Shown one piece after another: positions 33,501 to 44,100 of a stretch of DNA of 64,000 bases. Source of the stretch: Bactericera cockerelli. Its lineage: Eukaryota > Arthropoda > Insecta > Hemiptera > Triozidae. Location: assembly GCA_024516035.1 (NCBI GenBank), contig CM044955.1, forward strand, positions 43,590,592 through 43,654,591, given 5' to 3'. Every line of letters begins with the position of its first letter. Position 1 is the stretch's first letter. The position numbers and the translations under genes are program-made. Under the pieces are notes generated by a model. It was not told where the DNA came from and did not search any database. It saw only the letters and a program-made list of their open reading frames with translations.

Positions 33501-36337
33501 AGTGGGGTTTAACGTCGCTTTCAACTGCCATGGTCATATCACGACGGGGGTTTTACCCTCCATTCGCAGGAAACTCACAAACCTGCTACTCACATTGACC
33601 TCACCCAGCCTGAGTGGGGCCGGGAAAAGCCAGCGTCACGAGAATTAGAATTTGAATGGTCACCCATCCAAGTCTTAACCTCGCTGGATGTCGCTTAACT
33701 TCGGTGTTCTGAAGGGAACCGGTGTATTCAACATGCCATCGACGCTGGCTAGACGTACTTAGCAAACCAAATTCAAGTGCAGCCAGCCGTCCAATCGCTC
33801 GCTTTGGTTAAGAAACGTCCAGCGTGGTTAGGACAAAGATCGGTGAACGGTTTGGTTTATTTTAAAATTTATCATTGGTAATTAGAAGCCCCACGATTTA
33901 CTGGTAAGTAAATCTGAGAAGGATAACTTTATTGTGTATGTTGAAAATTAATAGACTGCGAACCAACTATATACAAGGTTATTGTGTTATGTAAAAATGA
34001 GAAATTCTGTGCCATTTATATACGAATAGGCTAGAGATTTTATCAAAGGAATCTCTATATTGCTTTTTTACGTCCGACTATCGAATATGACGCTAATGTA
34101 AATCTTCTTCGTATTGGGTATTGCATTTTTTCGTTTTAAAACAATTACGGACACAATGCTTCTTCGTGATTGATTCGCAGTGTATACACGTGGCTATTTT
34201 GAGATTGGAAGTGTTAACAATAAGCAACAACATCATCAGTCTTCTGTGAAAGTGAAACGTGAATTTGCAAAGTGTTCAAAGGCCCAGCATCCTAACTCGA
34301 TCGTAGCAACCGGTTTTGACAGACAGTATGCTGGACTCTTCAACCCTTCGCGAATCACGAATTCTCACAGAACGAAAACAGAAAATGGACATTACCATGC
34401 AAGTTGTATCGGCAAGCTAGACTTGAGGAGTCTAGAGAGAATACCGCGTTTTCAATCGACGTGTTCCTCATTGTTTTCACAACGTGTTCCACAATCAATT
34501 CTTGTAATAGTCAGCTATAGTATCAAGGATAGTACTTATAACAAATTAAATACTGTTTTTCATTCACTGAAGACTTAAAAAATCAATTTCATTGAAGTGA
34601 TACCTATGAGAAACCTATGGAAACTGTAGTATTTCAAAACTCCAAAATTTTTGTTTACATACTTTTGACGTCATCAAAACAAAAATGGCTGCCCGCGAAA
34701 ATTAGGGTGTTTCAAATTTTCTAATTTTCAAATGAAATTTTCTCAATGATTGCGATTCCTAAATTGAAAATGGATGTCACCAATAGAATCAGCGTGTTCT
34801 AAACCATAAGAATAATTGGTTTGTAAAAAATGTGGGAAAGCCCCATTGTAGTTGACATGAGAAGGTTTACGTTTACCTGCAGAGGTAATTATCGGGCAGC
34901 ATATTGTTGAGGACGCAGATGCGGCTCTTGTACAGGTGGATGAAGTGTTGCTTGTCCTGGTTCTCGCTTATGTTGATCAGCTCCACGTTGATAATGTTGA
35001 GGTAGTGCTTCACTATGTCCAGGAGGTTGGTGCACTGGAGCACCGTGGTGAAAGCTACCATGTTCACCATGAAGACAGCGCAGGTCATGCCCATCCCGTA
35101 GCGCCACCACATGATGGCTCGGAATGAGAAGACTGCCACGTTGCAGATGATGTACAGGGAAACTAGTATTGACTGCTTTCTGGAGATTTTACTGAAATAT
35201 AGAATACCTTGATAATGGAGTTTCATTTATGGTTTGTAGTATACAGTGTTTCACAGGGCTTTAAACTAGTGTGGAGCATTGATGGCTAGAAAGTGCCAAG
35301 GTGGGCATTTTGAAATAGAAAAATACGTGGTCTGATGGCGGATTTCACGGACCGGTTTGTAGATGGCTTTCAACCATCTGTAACCGGTATAGTATTAGTG
35401 TCCACTACAATATGGAGACTTTAATAATGTTCGTCAACTTGTCATTGAAATATGACTACCTCTTCCACTTTTTGATCAGTTATAAAACTTACTTGGGCAC
35501 CTTGTCATTTACCTAATTTATCTCTCTAAATTTATAGATATTATTTAATTGTTAATATTTTTATAATTTCCATACTACCTGACTCTTGTAATTTGTAAGT
35601 ACTTCTTGCAGTCAACCTTTTGCATAAATCACTTGTAAATTCTTCATTTTGATATCGCTAGAAGGTAGAGGAACAAGGACTCTGAATGTTACAGACCTCT
35701 CTTTAAATAAATATTCATTAAAAAAAAAAGAAAAAAAAAACTTACTTGGGAGCGACATCCTGACACGACAGCTGGGTGAAATAGGACTGCACCCGATTCA
35801 GTTCCACCAGAATGGACCTGAGCTGGGATTGCACCACGAAGGTGTGGTAGAAGAGCAGAGCGCAGACGCAGATGAAAGCGACGACCAGCAGCTTCATGAG
35901 GACCACGGTGTAGAAGTCGACCTGAATATGAATATTTATTGTAATGATACAAGTTGTATGTTTACAAAACAATTATAAAATAAATTTAAGATCTAAAAAA
36001 CAAAAACAAAATAAAGTAAAAATAAAAATAATAAAAAATATATCATCAATGTTAATATAAATGTATATATACCTACCTACCCACTTTAAAAAAAAAAAAA
36101 AAAAAAAAATAGTAATAAGATTATTACCTTGTCTTCGGTCCGCAGCTTGAAGTTGAGGAAGCCGTTGGTCAGGAAGCGGAGGATGGTGAGGAACACGACG
36201 CAGCTCCACAGGGAGAACAGCTTGCTCCGCTCCAGAGAACGCGTGTCATAGGGGAAGGTTCCTATCAGCTTGGCAAATGTGAACGCCACCCTCACGTCAC
36301 GCTTTATACTGTCGCTAACCTCGTCCATTCCATTCAT
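30511..36337 (-). CDS. Gustatory receptor A, with frameshift in last exon
   Basis: Insect gustatory receptors are seven-pass membrane proteins forming ligand-gated channels in taste neurons. Exons in order: 36337-36128, 35921-35746, 35191-34877, 32418-32145, 31755-31687, 31186-31097, 30569-30511. That makes seven coding segments, with phases 0,2,2,0,0,0 agreeing at each junction. About 398 residues, usual for a Gr. It starts MNGMDEVSDSIKRD. It has hydrophobic helices throughout (LLVVAFICVCALLFYHTFVV; LYLILILILQTG), the pre-TM7 part LTNFLNCICTHKIRFRALNS, and the C-terminal signature VTYGVILVQL. The final exon is 59 bp where frame requires 60, so the signature is out of frame. It may be a pseudogene, or the assembly may miss one base. 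Paralogue of the gene at 38.0-52.9 kb. Confidence 0.82.
31386..31614. mobile_element. TTAA-flanked MITE in a Gr A intron
   Basis: TTAA at 31386-31389 and 31611-31614 with 13-bp inner inverted ends GAAGTGTGGAAAC / GTTTCCACACTTC; 221 bp between the TTAA sites. piggyBac-like by target site. It lies between the fifth and sixth coding segments of Gr A. Confidence 0.8.
32515..32595 (-). repeat. tRNA-Thr-like sequence (SINE head or tRNA pseudogene)
   Basis: The minus strand reads GATAAGGCGGCGGACTTGTA, with a TGT anticodon context, then GGTCGGTGGTTCAAGTCCC, a perfect B box. The A box is partly decayed (GTGATCGATAAGG) and the acceptor stem does not pair, so it is not a functional tRNA. Confidence 0.6.
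33017..34847. mobile_element. 1.8-kb DNA element with AATGGGGCTTTCCCA inverted ends
   Basis: Left end AATGGGGCTTTCCCAAAT at 33017 mirrors TGTGGGAAAGCCCCATT ending at 34847. About 170 bp inside, TGACGTCAAAAGTATGTAAA mirrors a subterminal block near 34655. Frames at 33350 (MSKISVDDSIAKAVSGNLPA) and 34180 (132 codons, unknown) may be remnants of its protein. A 5S-derived SINE is nested inside. It sits in the Gr A intron between the third and fourth coding segments. Superfamily and target duplication are not clear. Confidence 0.7.
33473..33761 (-). mobile_element. 5S-rRNA-derived SINE, full length with 11-bp target duplication
   Basis: SINE 33484-33750 on the minus strand. Its head reads GAATACACCGGTTCCCTTCA, ACACCGAAGTTAAGCG and GACTTGGATGGGTGACC, diagnostic of 5S rRNA. 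The body contains TGGTCATATCACGACGG (plus-strand sense) and the tail is A-rich (T-rich on plus at 33484-33498). AGACGTACTTA flanks it at 33473-33483 and 33751-33761. Transcription would use the 5S-type internal promoter. Confidence 0.92.
35746..35921 (-). CDS. Gr A second coding segment
   Basis: VDFYTVVLMKLLVVAFICVC and LRSILVELNRVQSYFTQLSC. Homologous to the second half of the first exon of Gr B (LRSIFLELNRVQSYFTQLSC), where no intron separates it from the first half. Confidence 0.85.
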
Positions 36338-36453
36338 TCTTATGTTTTGTAAATTGTGTATAATGTTTTGTTAAACAACACAATAAATATATGAATTGAA
36401 TGGAATTGAATTGAAATTCTGCGCAGTTTAGTGAACTATTCAGCTCTGGATTT

Positions 36454-36714
36454 ATATCGTCGTCCCAAACACGAAGTGGCGTATCTTGAAAATACAAACT
36501 TTAGTAGCGTAAATCGAGATACGTCAGCTCGTTCTTTGAAAGAAATATTCGAAACAATATACGCCGAAATTAAATATACTCATAAAATTGGAACGCTTTG
36601 AGATAGAGATACGCCTTGGTGAGGTGATAAAAAACCATGATTAGAACTAGATACGCCAAAAATCTCAAATGTCCATTTTTGAGATACGCCACTTCGTGTT
36701 TGGGACGACGATAT
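36454..36714. mobile_element. 261-bp MITE with 33-bp perfect inverted ends, upstream of Gr A
   Basis: Starts ATATCGTCGTCCCAAACACG and ends with the exact inverse over 33 bp. The interior repeats ATACGCC/GGCGTA motifs. Its near end is 117 bp upstream of the Gr A start codon, i.e. where promoter or 5' leader is expected. Confidence 0.85.
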
Positions 36715-38047
36715 GTACCTAATCGGTTTTACTAAATGAAATAATTAAGAAATTGGGGAAAAAATACTTAGATAGTTTAAAATAAAAATGTTATCAGCTC
36801 AGTTTCGGGGGGAAAAAACCCGAAAAATCGTATTCTTTCTACTTGCATGACGTCATTGCCATTTTCATCTTCTACCAATCAAGTTACTGCAAAGTACGAG
36901 TGAGAGGATAATGTGTTAAAATATTTTTATTTTGTACTCGTAATTAAAAAAATCATTAAAAATAAAATACCTACGTTAGTTTTTAAAGAATAACTGTTTT
37001 GCTTCACCACATAGTTAACATAACTAATAAGAGACATTTGATACAGTAATAAATAATTATTAACATTTTCGTGTTCATGTTTTTGCACTTAAGAAAATTT
37101 TGTTCTTCTGCCTTAAGCCTTGACACAAAGATCTTCAAATAAATGATAATGATGTATAAATATTTATCTGTTGAGCTCTCACACTAAGCAAAACATATAC
37201 CCCTAACTATCAAAATAAAATAATGTTCTATTGGAAATAAGATGTTAAAAAATACTCACAAAAGAACAACTAATTTATAAATCAGAATAATTTCTAAAGA
37301 AAATTAATAACTTCATTGAAGTATATTTGCCCAGCTGAAAACAAACATCACAAGTGGAAGGATGACTAATGACTACTCAAGTGATCGATATTTGATATTT
37401 CGAAAAATTTAATCATGATAATGAAAACAAGAGAGTCAAAAAGCTTGATGGATTAAATCAAAGGTCAAGTACTAACTTCTTGTAGGTACTTTTTCTCTCT
37501 GTATGTAATACAGAATTGATTTTTTCATGTGTGCATCTTAACTAGCGGCGTTGAGGCCATGCCTGCGGCGAGCGATGAGTTTATCGTAGTATGGCCAACC
37601 GCTATTATTATTTTAAGTTCTCTGTAATAATCTAATCAAAGCCACTCGGATGCTAGAGTACAATAGTTTGATTATTGTCTTTCAAATAATATAGTGCATA
37701 TTAATAGGGAAATCCCAGGTAAACGCCGAAATCCCTTGAAAATGCCGTATACATCGGAGCGCACATTTGACCCGTGGTAATATCCACCAAAACTATCCTG
37801 ACACCTTAACAAAAGGTACATTTGTTTACCTAATCATTGCTTAGGTATCTTTACTATCTACATTTTTTTTCGAAAATGAAAAGAGTCATATATTTCTAAA
37901 AGAAAACAATCCAGGCGTTACAAATCCAGCGATGTGTTTGATATAAAAAGAGCATTTGATTGAAAAATAAATATCGGAATGGAATAAATATCGCAAAAGG
38001 TCATCAAAGAATGGGTTCTCTAAGTATTCGACATCGTATTGAAAACT
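36715..38047. other. Intergenic spacer between the two Gr genes
   Basis: AT-rich; I see no exon, RNA gene or bounded repeat. Confidence 0.5.
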
Positions 38048-38113
38048 TTACAGATCCCCTGCGAAGCCCAGCTGAACCATAATGACGAGATACGTGAAGA
38101 CCGCCGCCATAGA
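38048..38113 (-). CDS. Gr B last exon (TM7 end)
   Basis: Phase 0 after acceptor ggtttcag. It encodes 21 residues with FTYLVIMVQL and a TAA stop. It is assigned to Gr B because it is phase-matched, lies downstream of exon 44363-44452, and no other TM7 exon occurs between. It is separated from that exon by 6.2 kb of nested repeats. Confidence 0.8.
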   Translation of the reverse strand, partial: SMAAVFTYLVIMVQLGFAGDL

Positions 38114-41100
38114 CTGAAACCAACATGAAGAGAAACCAATTGAATCGGCATATGCAAAAACCATTCATCTGACATTTTTTAAACTTTTCAGGAAACGATA
38201 AAAACAATATTACTGAAAAACGGTTTAAGATACCGATGTGTAATTACGAACACAACTAAATATGTGTCTTCCGCATGTTCCCAAGAGAAAAAAAAAAACT
38301 CCTAAGAATTTTCTATGAGTCGTATTGGCCATTTTATTTTTTCCCAGATGAATGGTTTTTGCATAGTTCAACTTTTTGGAGTACGTTCATACTTTCTCTT
38401 TTTTTTTTTTTTTTTTAAGTGGGGTTTAACGTCGCTTTCAACTGCCATGGTCATATCACGACGGGGGTTTTACCCTCCATTCGCAGGAAACTCACAAACC
38501 TGCTACTCACATTGACCTCACCCAGCCTTTCACCTAAAGTAAAAAGAAAACATATAATTGCAACATAATGGTTTTACAAAATAAATTTGAACACTTCTTT
38601 ATTTATGTTTGCATTAGAAAAATCTTAATATATAAATGTCAAAGTCACTGACTGACGACTGACTGATCATCGCTCTACAGCCCAAACCGTAAGTCCTAGG
38701 AAGCTGAAATTTGGTAGATAGCTTTGTCTTATAGTCTAGATGTGCAATAAGACGGGGTTTTTCCCACTACAACACCTGTCATTGGCGAAAAAGGATTTTT
38801 TGCTTTCACGGCCATGCCTCGGGCCGCAAAGCGGGCGACAGCCCGCTAGTACAATATAAATGGATTTGAACACTTTTGTATTGGCTTAGGCCAAGAATAA
38901 CACCACCTGTTTATTCTGTTGTTTTATCGTATACAGGCCATGCACTTATTTCTTCCCAGAAAGCAATATAAGTATCTGGAACATAGGCCATCAAACTTTG
39001 AACATTGTCCATTTTCTTCTTTTCTATAGATAACTTTCCATCGTATGCTTCATTGACTGGAAGTTGATGTTGACCACATTGTGCTGAGCTTCTGAGTGTG
39101 AATGTATACGTAATAACTCCATCAATGAAAGCTTGATATAAAACACTCACTTTAGATATAAAAAAACTCACAAATTTGGGTCTAATAAGCACTAGAAAAG
39201 TAACAAATTTATAAACATTAAAATGTAAACAAACCAAGGTAGGTACCTACTAACTTTTTTTTTAAGCTTTATTAGGTAGAACAAAAAATATATACAGTAG
39301 AACACAATGAAATATGTATAAAGAAAAACAAAAAGAACAAATATACAAGAAGGAAAAAAAGAGAAAAATGTCCTACCTAAAGGGCGGGGTTATTGCCTGT
39401 GGCAATCTCTTCCACCCAACTTCATTAACATAACCACAAACTAATGATAAGAGCATGGTTTCCCCTCTCACATGAGTGTTTCCCCTACATGTATGAGATT
39501 TGAGAAGAAACTTTGTAAAAACCATTCATCTGCTGCAAATGAACGGTTCTTACATATTCTAGAAATTTTGACCTTGGGATACTTCTGTAGGGAGAAGTGT
39601 CACATGACTGATTTTTACACAGTTCATAGAGCTTCATAAGAGGAGTTCATTTCAACAAAAAAAACATTTTCGAAAAAAATGTCAGATGAATGGTTTTTGC
39701 ATATGCCGATTCAATTAAAAAAAGCTTGGACTTGTTGGGGTTTCTATTTTGAAATTTCCCTAGACGATCTGTATATATTTATTTAATAATGATAATAATG
39801 TATACAGGGTGGTCCAGAAAGTTTGCACCAAAATGATAGGGTTAATAAAAGAGACCATTTCCAACAAAAATATTCCCGGACATTTTCCTTTATTTTTTGT
39901 CGGTTTCAAAATGGCGGCCAAAACGTGTGTTTTTCAAATATGTGCGTTCAGAACCTTGACAGCCTAAATGAGCATGATCATTAAATCATTGAACAGGTTA
40001 ATTTAACTTATTTTAATTAAAATTTTATTCTCAATTCAAAAATGCTATCCGTTTTTTTCTAGGTGGTACAGAAAAAATTAAAAAAATCAAAAGCCAAACC
40101 AAAGTTGGAATATTTGAAAAACACACGTTTTGGCCGCCATTTTGAAAACGACAAAAAATAAAGGAAAATGTCCGGGAATATTTTTGTTGGAAATGGTATC
40201 TTTTATTACCCCTATCATTTTGGTGCAAACTTTCTGGACCACCCTGTATATTTATTTGTCTAAGATATTAAATCAGTGAACCCCGGGTATCCTAAGTAAA
40301 AGATTGAAAATTTCCTACCTAACCAGTAATCGAGCCTGGGTTACTTGCGTGCGAACCAATATACGATACTCTTTATTAGTTAATTTCTATTTAATCAAAG
40401 TAACCCCTTAAACAAAAAACAGTCTCGGAACCATCTCCGAGATCTAGGAACGAGATTGTATCGTCCTGTCTCGGATCCCAAAAAATGATATCGGAGACAC
40501 CTAGGAGACCGTTCGGAGACTGCTGCGGGACAGTCTACGTCCGCACCGTAGCGTCGATTGCTGGTGCTCGAGATTGCTCCAAGATCGGTCTCGGGAACTG
40601 TCTCCGAGATCATTCTCGGGGACCGTCTCCGAGCCTTCTCGGAACCGTCTCCGAGAACATTCTCGGGGACTGTCTCCGAGCCTTCTCGGAACCGTCTCCG
40701 AGAACATTCTCGGGGACTGTCTCTTCTAGACCACAGACCGTTTTAAATACCCTGGGAATTTTAGCTGTAAAACCACCTAAAAATAATACGACACATTTTT
40801 ATAATAGAACATTTTTTTTATTGTGAAATTTAAAATAAAATAATTAAGAACAAAACAAAAAAAAAAGAAGAATACACCTTAAAGAATGAAAAATCCCAAT
40901 AAGAGACTAGAAACAATTGGAATAAAGAGATTGCCATAGGCAATAACCAATAACCCCGCCCTTTAGTTAGGACATATGTATAGGACATTGGATACGAATT
41001 CAATTTTTAATATTGATTTTTCGAGTTTAAGTCAGTTCTAACTCAGTTAGGGTCCATTTCTGACCCCTAGTTGATAGAGATAATCCATGCTTATTTGACC

Positions 41101-44100
41101 CAAGGAATCTAAAGTATCAATATATTTATGCAATCAATTTAGAAACATTAGAAAAAAAATTGACATGAAAATAAAAGTATCACATAAGTTCACATCTTAA
41201 AAGTATCTCTATCTTTAGTCACAGCAGACTACCCAGACGGCACAGAAAGTGTTTAAAAAGATTTTAAAAACACTTATTTTGACAAGATTCAAACATTTTA
41301 TAAAGCTTATTTTGACAAGGCTTAACATTTTAGAAACACTTTTATAAGCTTACTATTTCCTCCCCCTGAGCATTTTATTAAGCTTATTTTTACAAGGTTT
41401 TGGAAATTGAATACCTACTTAATAATTAAGGGGCTCCATATTGAATTTCATACCACCGCCATTGCCCGGAAAAAATTGAAAATTGTGATTTCACAGGAAA
41501 TTTTTAAAATTAATTTGGATTTGATGAAAAATATACTATTTCAAGGCAATTTGGTTCTACAATGATGAAAAGCTGTTGATGAAATGCTAACATTAATAAA
41601 TAAGAAGACAATTTGTGTTTTTCAGTTTTATATTTTTCCATTTTCATGGTAAAAGAATTAAAAGCAAAAATATGTAACAAACAAAAACATGAAACAAACA
41701 GAATATAATACATAGAATCAGCAGATAAATTAAGCCAAGTGGACTTAATTAATCTAAATCTATTATACATATAGGTAATTAAGAGAGAGATGTGCTGAAA
41801 TGCCATCTTCCTGCCCAGCAGCAGGCTGCCCGAAGACAAAGACTACCAGAACAGAAGTTGAGATTATTAAAGATGAAATTAGGAAATAGAACCCAGAGAG
41901 AATTTTGACTATAATATGGCATTCATAAAAAAAAGAACAGTCTTCCAGATTTTTTTTTTGTTTGATTAAAGTGGGTTTAACCTCAATTGCATAGTCATAT
42001 CATGACCGAGGTTTTACCCTCATTTGCAGGAAACTCACAAACCTGTTACCCACATTAAGCTCACCGAGCCTGGGTTGGGCCATTTTATTCTGAATTTACT
42101 GGGAATAGTACCAGGTAGCCACATTAACCTCACCCAGCCTGATAAAGGCTGTGTATACACATGTCAGCCTCATATTTTCTAAAGAAGGAGAATTATCTGT
42201 TTCACAACAACAAAAATGAACCAAAATCTTTAGATTACGGGGAGTAGTCAAATCTTGAATAATACAAGCTACTGTTTTAAAAATTAAAATTAATGAACAC
42301 ATTATAGTAAAAAATGTACTTATTACAAGTAAAAAAACTGTCTAAATTTGCAACACTTAATACTTCTTCTAAACTTACAATATTTTTTTATATGTTATAA
42401 CTGGTTCATGAAAAACCCCTGTCCTGATTTGAGATAGTGAGGATGGGAATTTCATTCTGAATTTAATGGGAACAGTACCAGATACCCACATTCACCTCAC
42501 TCAGCCTGAGTAGGGCTAGATATACCAGCCTCACATTTTCGGAGAACAGATTTATTTATTTAAAATAAAAATGGGGGTTGTATACTGAATTTACTGGGAA
42601 TAGTCCCAGCTACCCACATTAACCTCACTTAGCCTGATAAGGGCTAGGAATGCCTCATTTTTAAAGGGAACAGAATTGCTGTTTGAAAGAAAAAAAAACT
42701 GTGAATTGAACACAGGATCTATTGATTATGGAACAGTATAGTCAAATCTTCAATAATGTGAACCTATTAAAAAGCCTTTAGCTAGTCAGTTCTCTGTTCA
42801 TAGTTGTCTAGCAAAACACTGGTCTTTTCCCTGTTTAAAATCCCCCAGTCAGACACCTGTTAAGAGTGTGATTCTGATTAAGTGGAATATCTGGAACAGG
42901 TTAATCTCCAGCATTTCCACATACATATCCTGGTTTGACTATAAAAAAATGTAAAATGTAAGATATTGTTTAGATATTGCTTACCCCACTAATTGGAGTG
43001 TAAAACTCACTTATGATTAATGCATGGAAATTGGTACACTTTAGAACAGTAAACTTTTTAAAGTAGAGAAAAATTTCTTTTTAGTTACACCCTAAAACTA
43101 TGATGTAGGAACTTTAGAAGAGTCAACTTGTTGGACTTTTATCAGAAATTGTTAGATATAATTATTTTGTGTAAATCATCAATTTGTAGTCACTTTCACT
43201 TATCCCATGTCAGGTTCAATATGTTTGAGGAGGGAGGCAGCTTCAATAGGTTTCTTCAGGTTGAAGCTATGTTGGATTGGATGCACAATACATGTAAACA
43301 GGTGGAAAATATCATGTGGATTTCCTCCATAGATCATAATTATTTTAGTAGTAGTATCTATTGATTGCAATCAATAGATACTAACACAAGGGTATGTCTG
43401 TGAAAACCAAACACTTTTGCAAAAGAAGAAACTATAAAAAGATTACACATTACACCTATTATGATATGATAAAACAACTTACGACTTTTAAAAAGATTAC
43501 AACATTTACCTACAGGAGGTTTTTTTTAATTTATGTTTAACGTCGCATAAAACAAAGAACTTTAAAAATTAAAAACAAAATGCGTGCACGCTCTTAAGAT
43601 ATGGAGCCAGGCGCATTGCGGTGTTGCCACAGGGTATTGGATCTCGTTCGGAGACCGTTCCGAGACCATGTACTCGGGACGTTAGCTTGGAGTTAGCTTG
43701 GATCTTGTCCCGAGTTAGCTCGGGCATAGATCCGGGATAGGTTCCGAGTAAGTTGGTTAAACATTCTCCGGGAGAGTTTCTATCCATTCCCGCAGTACTC
43801 CCAGAGAAAGATGTTTCCGAGCACGCTTTTTTTACTCTCTCGTAGTACTCCCAGAGAAAGATGTTTCCGAGCACGCTGTTTTTACTCTCTCGTATCAATC
43901 TCCGAGACTACTATATCGGAGTTAGTAGATCAGAGACACCTTTTTGTTTAAGGGGAAACGACGTAACAATTATAGTATCTTGGAAAAATCAAAACCTTGA
44001 AGTTTCGCTCACATTGGGCGCACTTCACATCTATTTTAAGTAGTCACTCCTGGCTGAGTGGACTAGCCATGCACGGAGTAACGCACTAAGCACGATATTT

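Larger units (their letters stand above)
40404..43955. mobile_element. Candidate 3.5-kb element with CCCCTTAAACAAAAA inverted ends
   Basis: CCCCTTAAACAAAAA at 40404 is mirrored exactly at 43941-43955. Both subterminal zones (40418-40735 and 43610-43940) are rich in CTCGGA/TCCGAG motifs found nowhere else in the window. No transposase is visible. Nested inside are a LINE 3' fragment, a 5S-SINE body copy, three diverged repeats and a 28-bp palindrome. No target duplication is clear. Confidence 0.55.

Noticed and set aside
34180..34578. 132-codon frame as an independent gene
   Set aside because: It lies within the 1.8-kb inverted-repeat element and resembles nothing recognisable; kept only as a possible element remnant.
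38911..39237. 108-codon minus-strand frame as a third Gr gene
   Set aside because: No Gr motifs, no splice-consistent partners, composition like random AT-rich DNA.
40485..40826. Arg/Pro-rich frames in the CTCGGAG array as a repeat protein
   Set aside because: Frames are open on both strands because of the short palindromic repeats; no start context or family.
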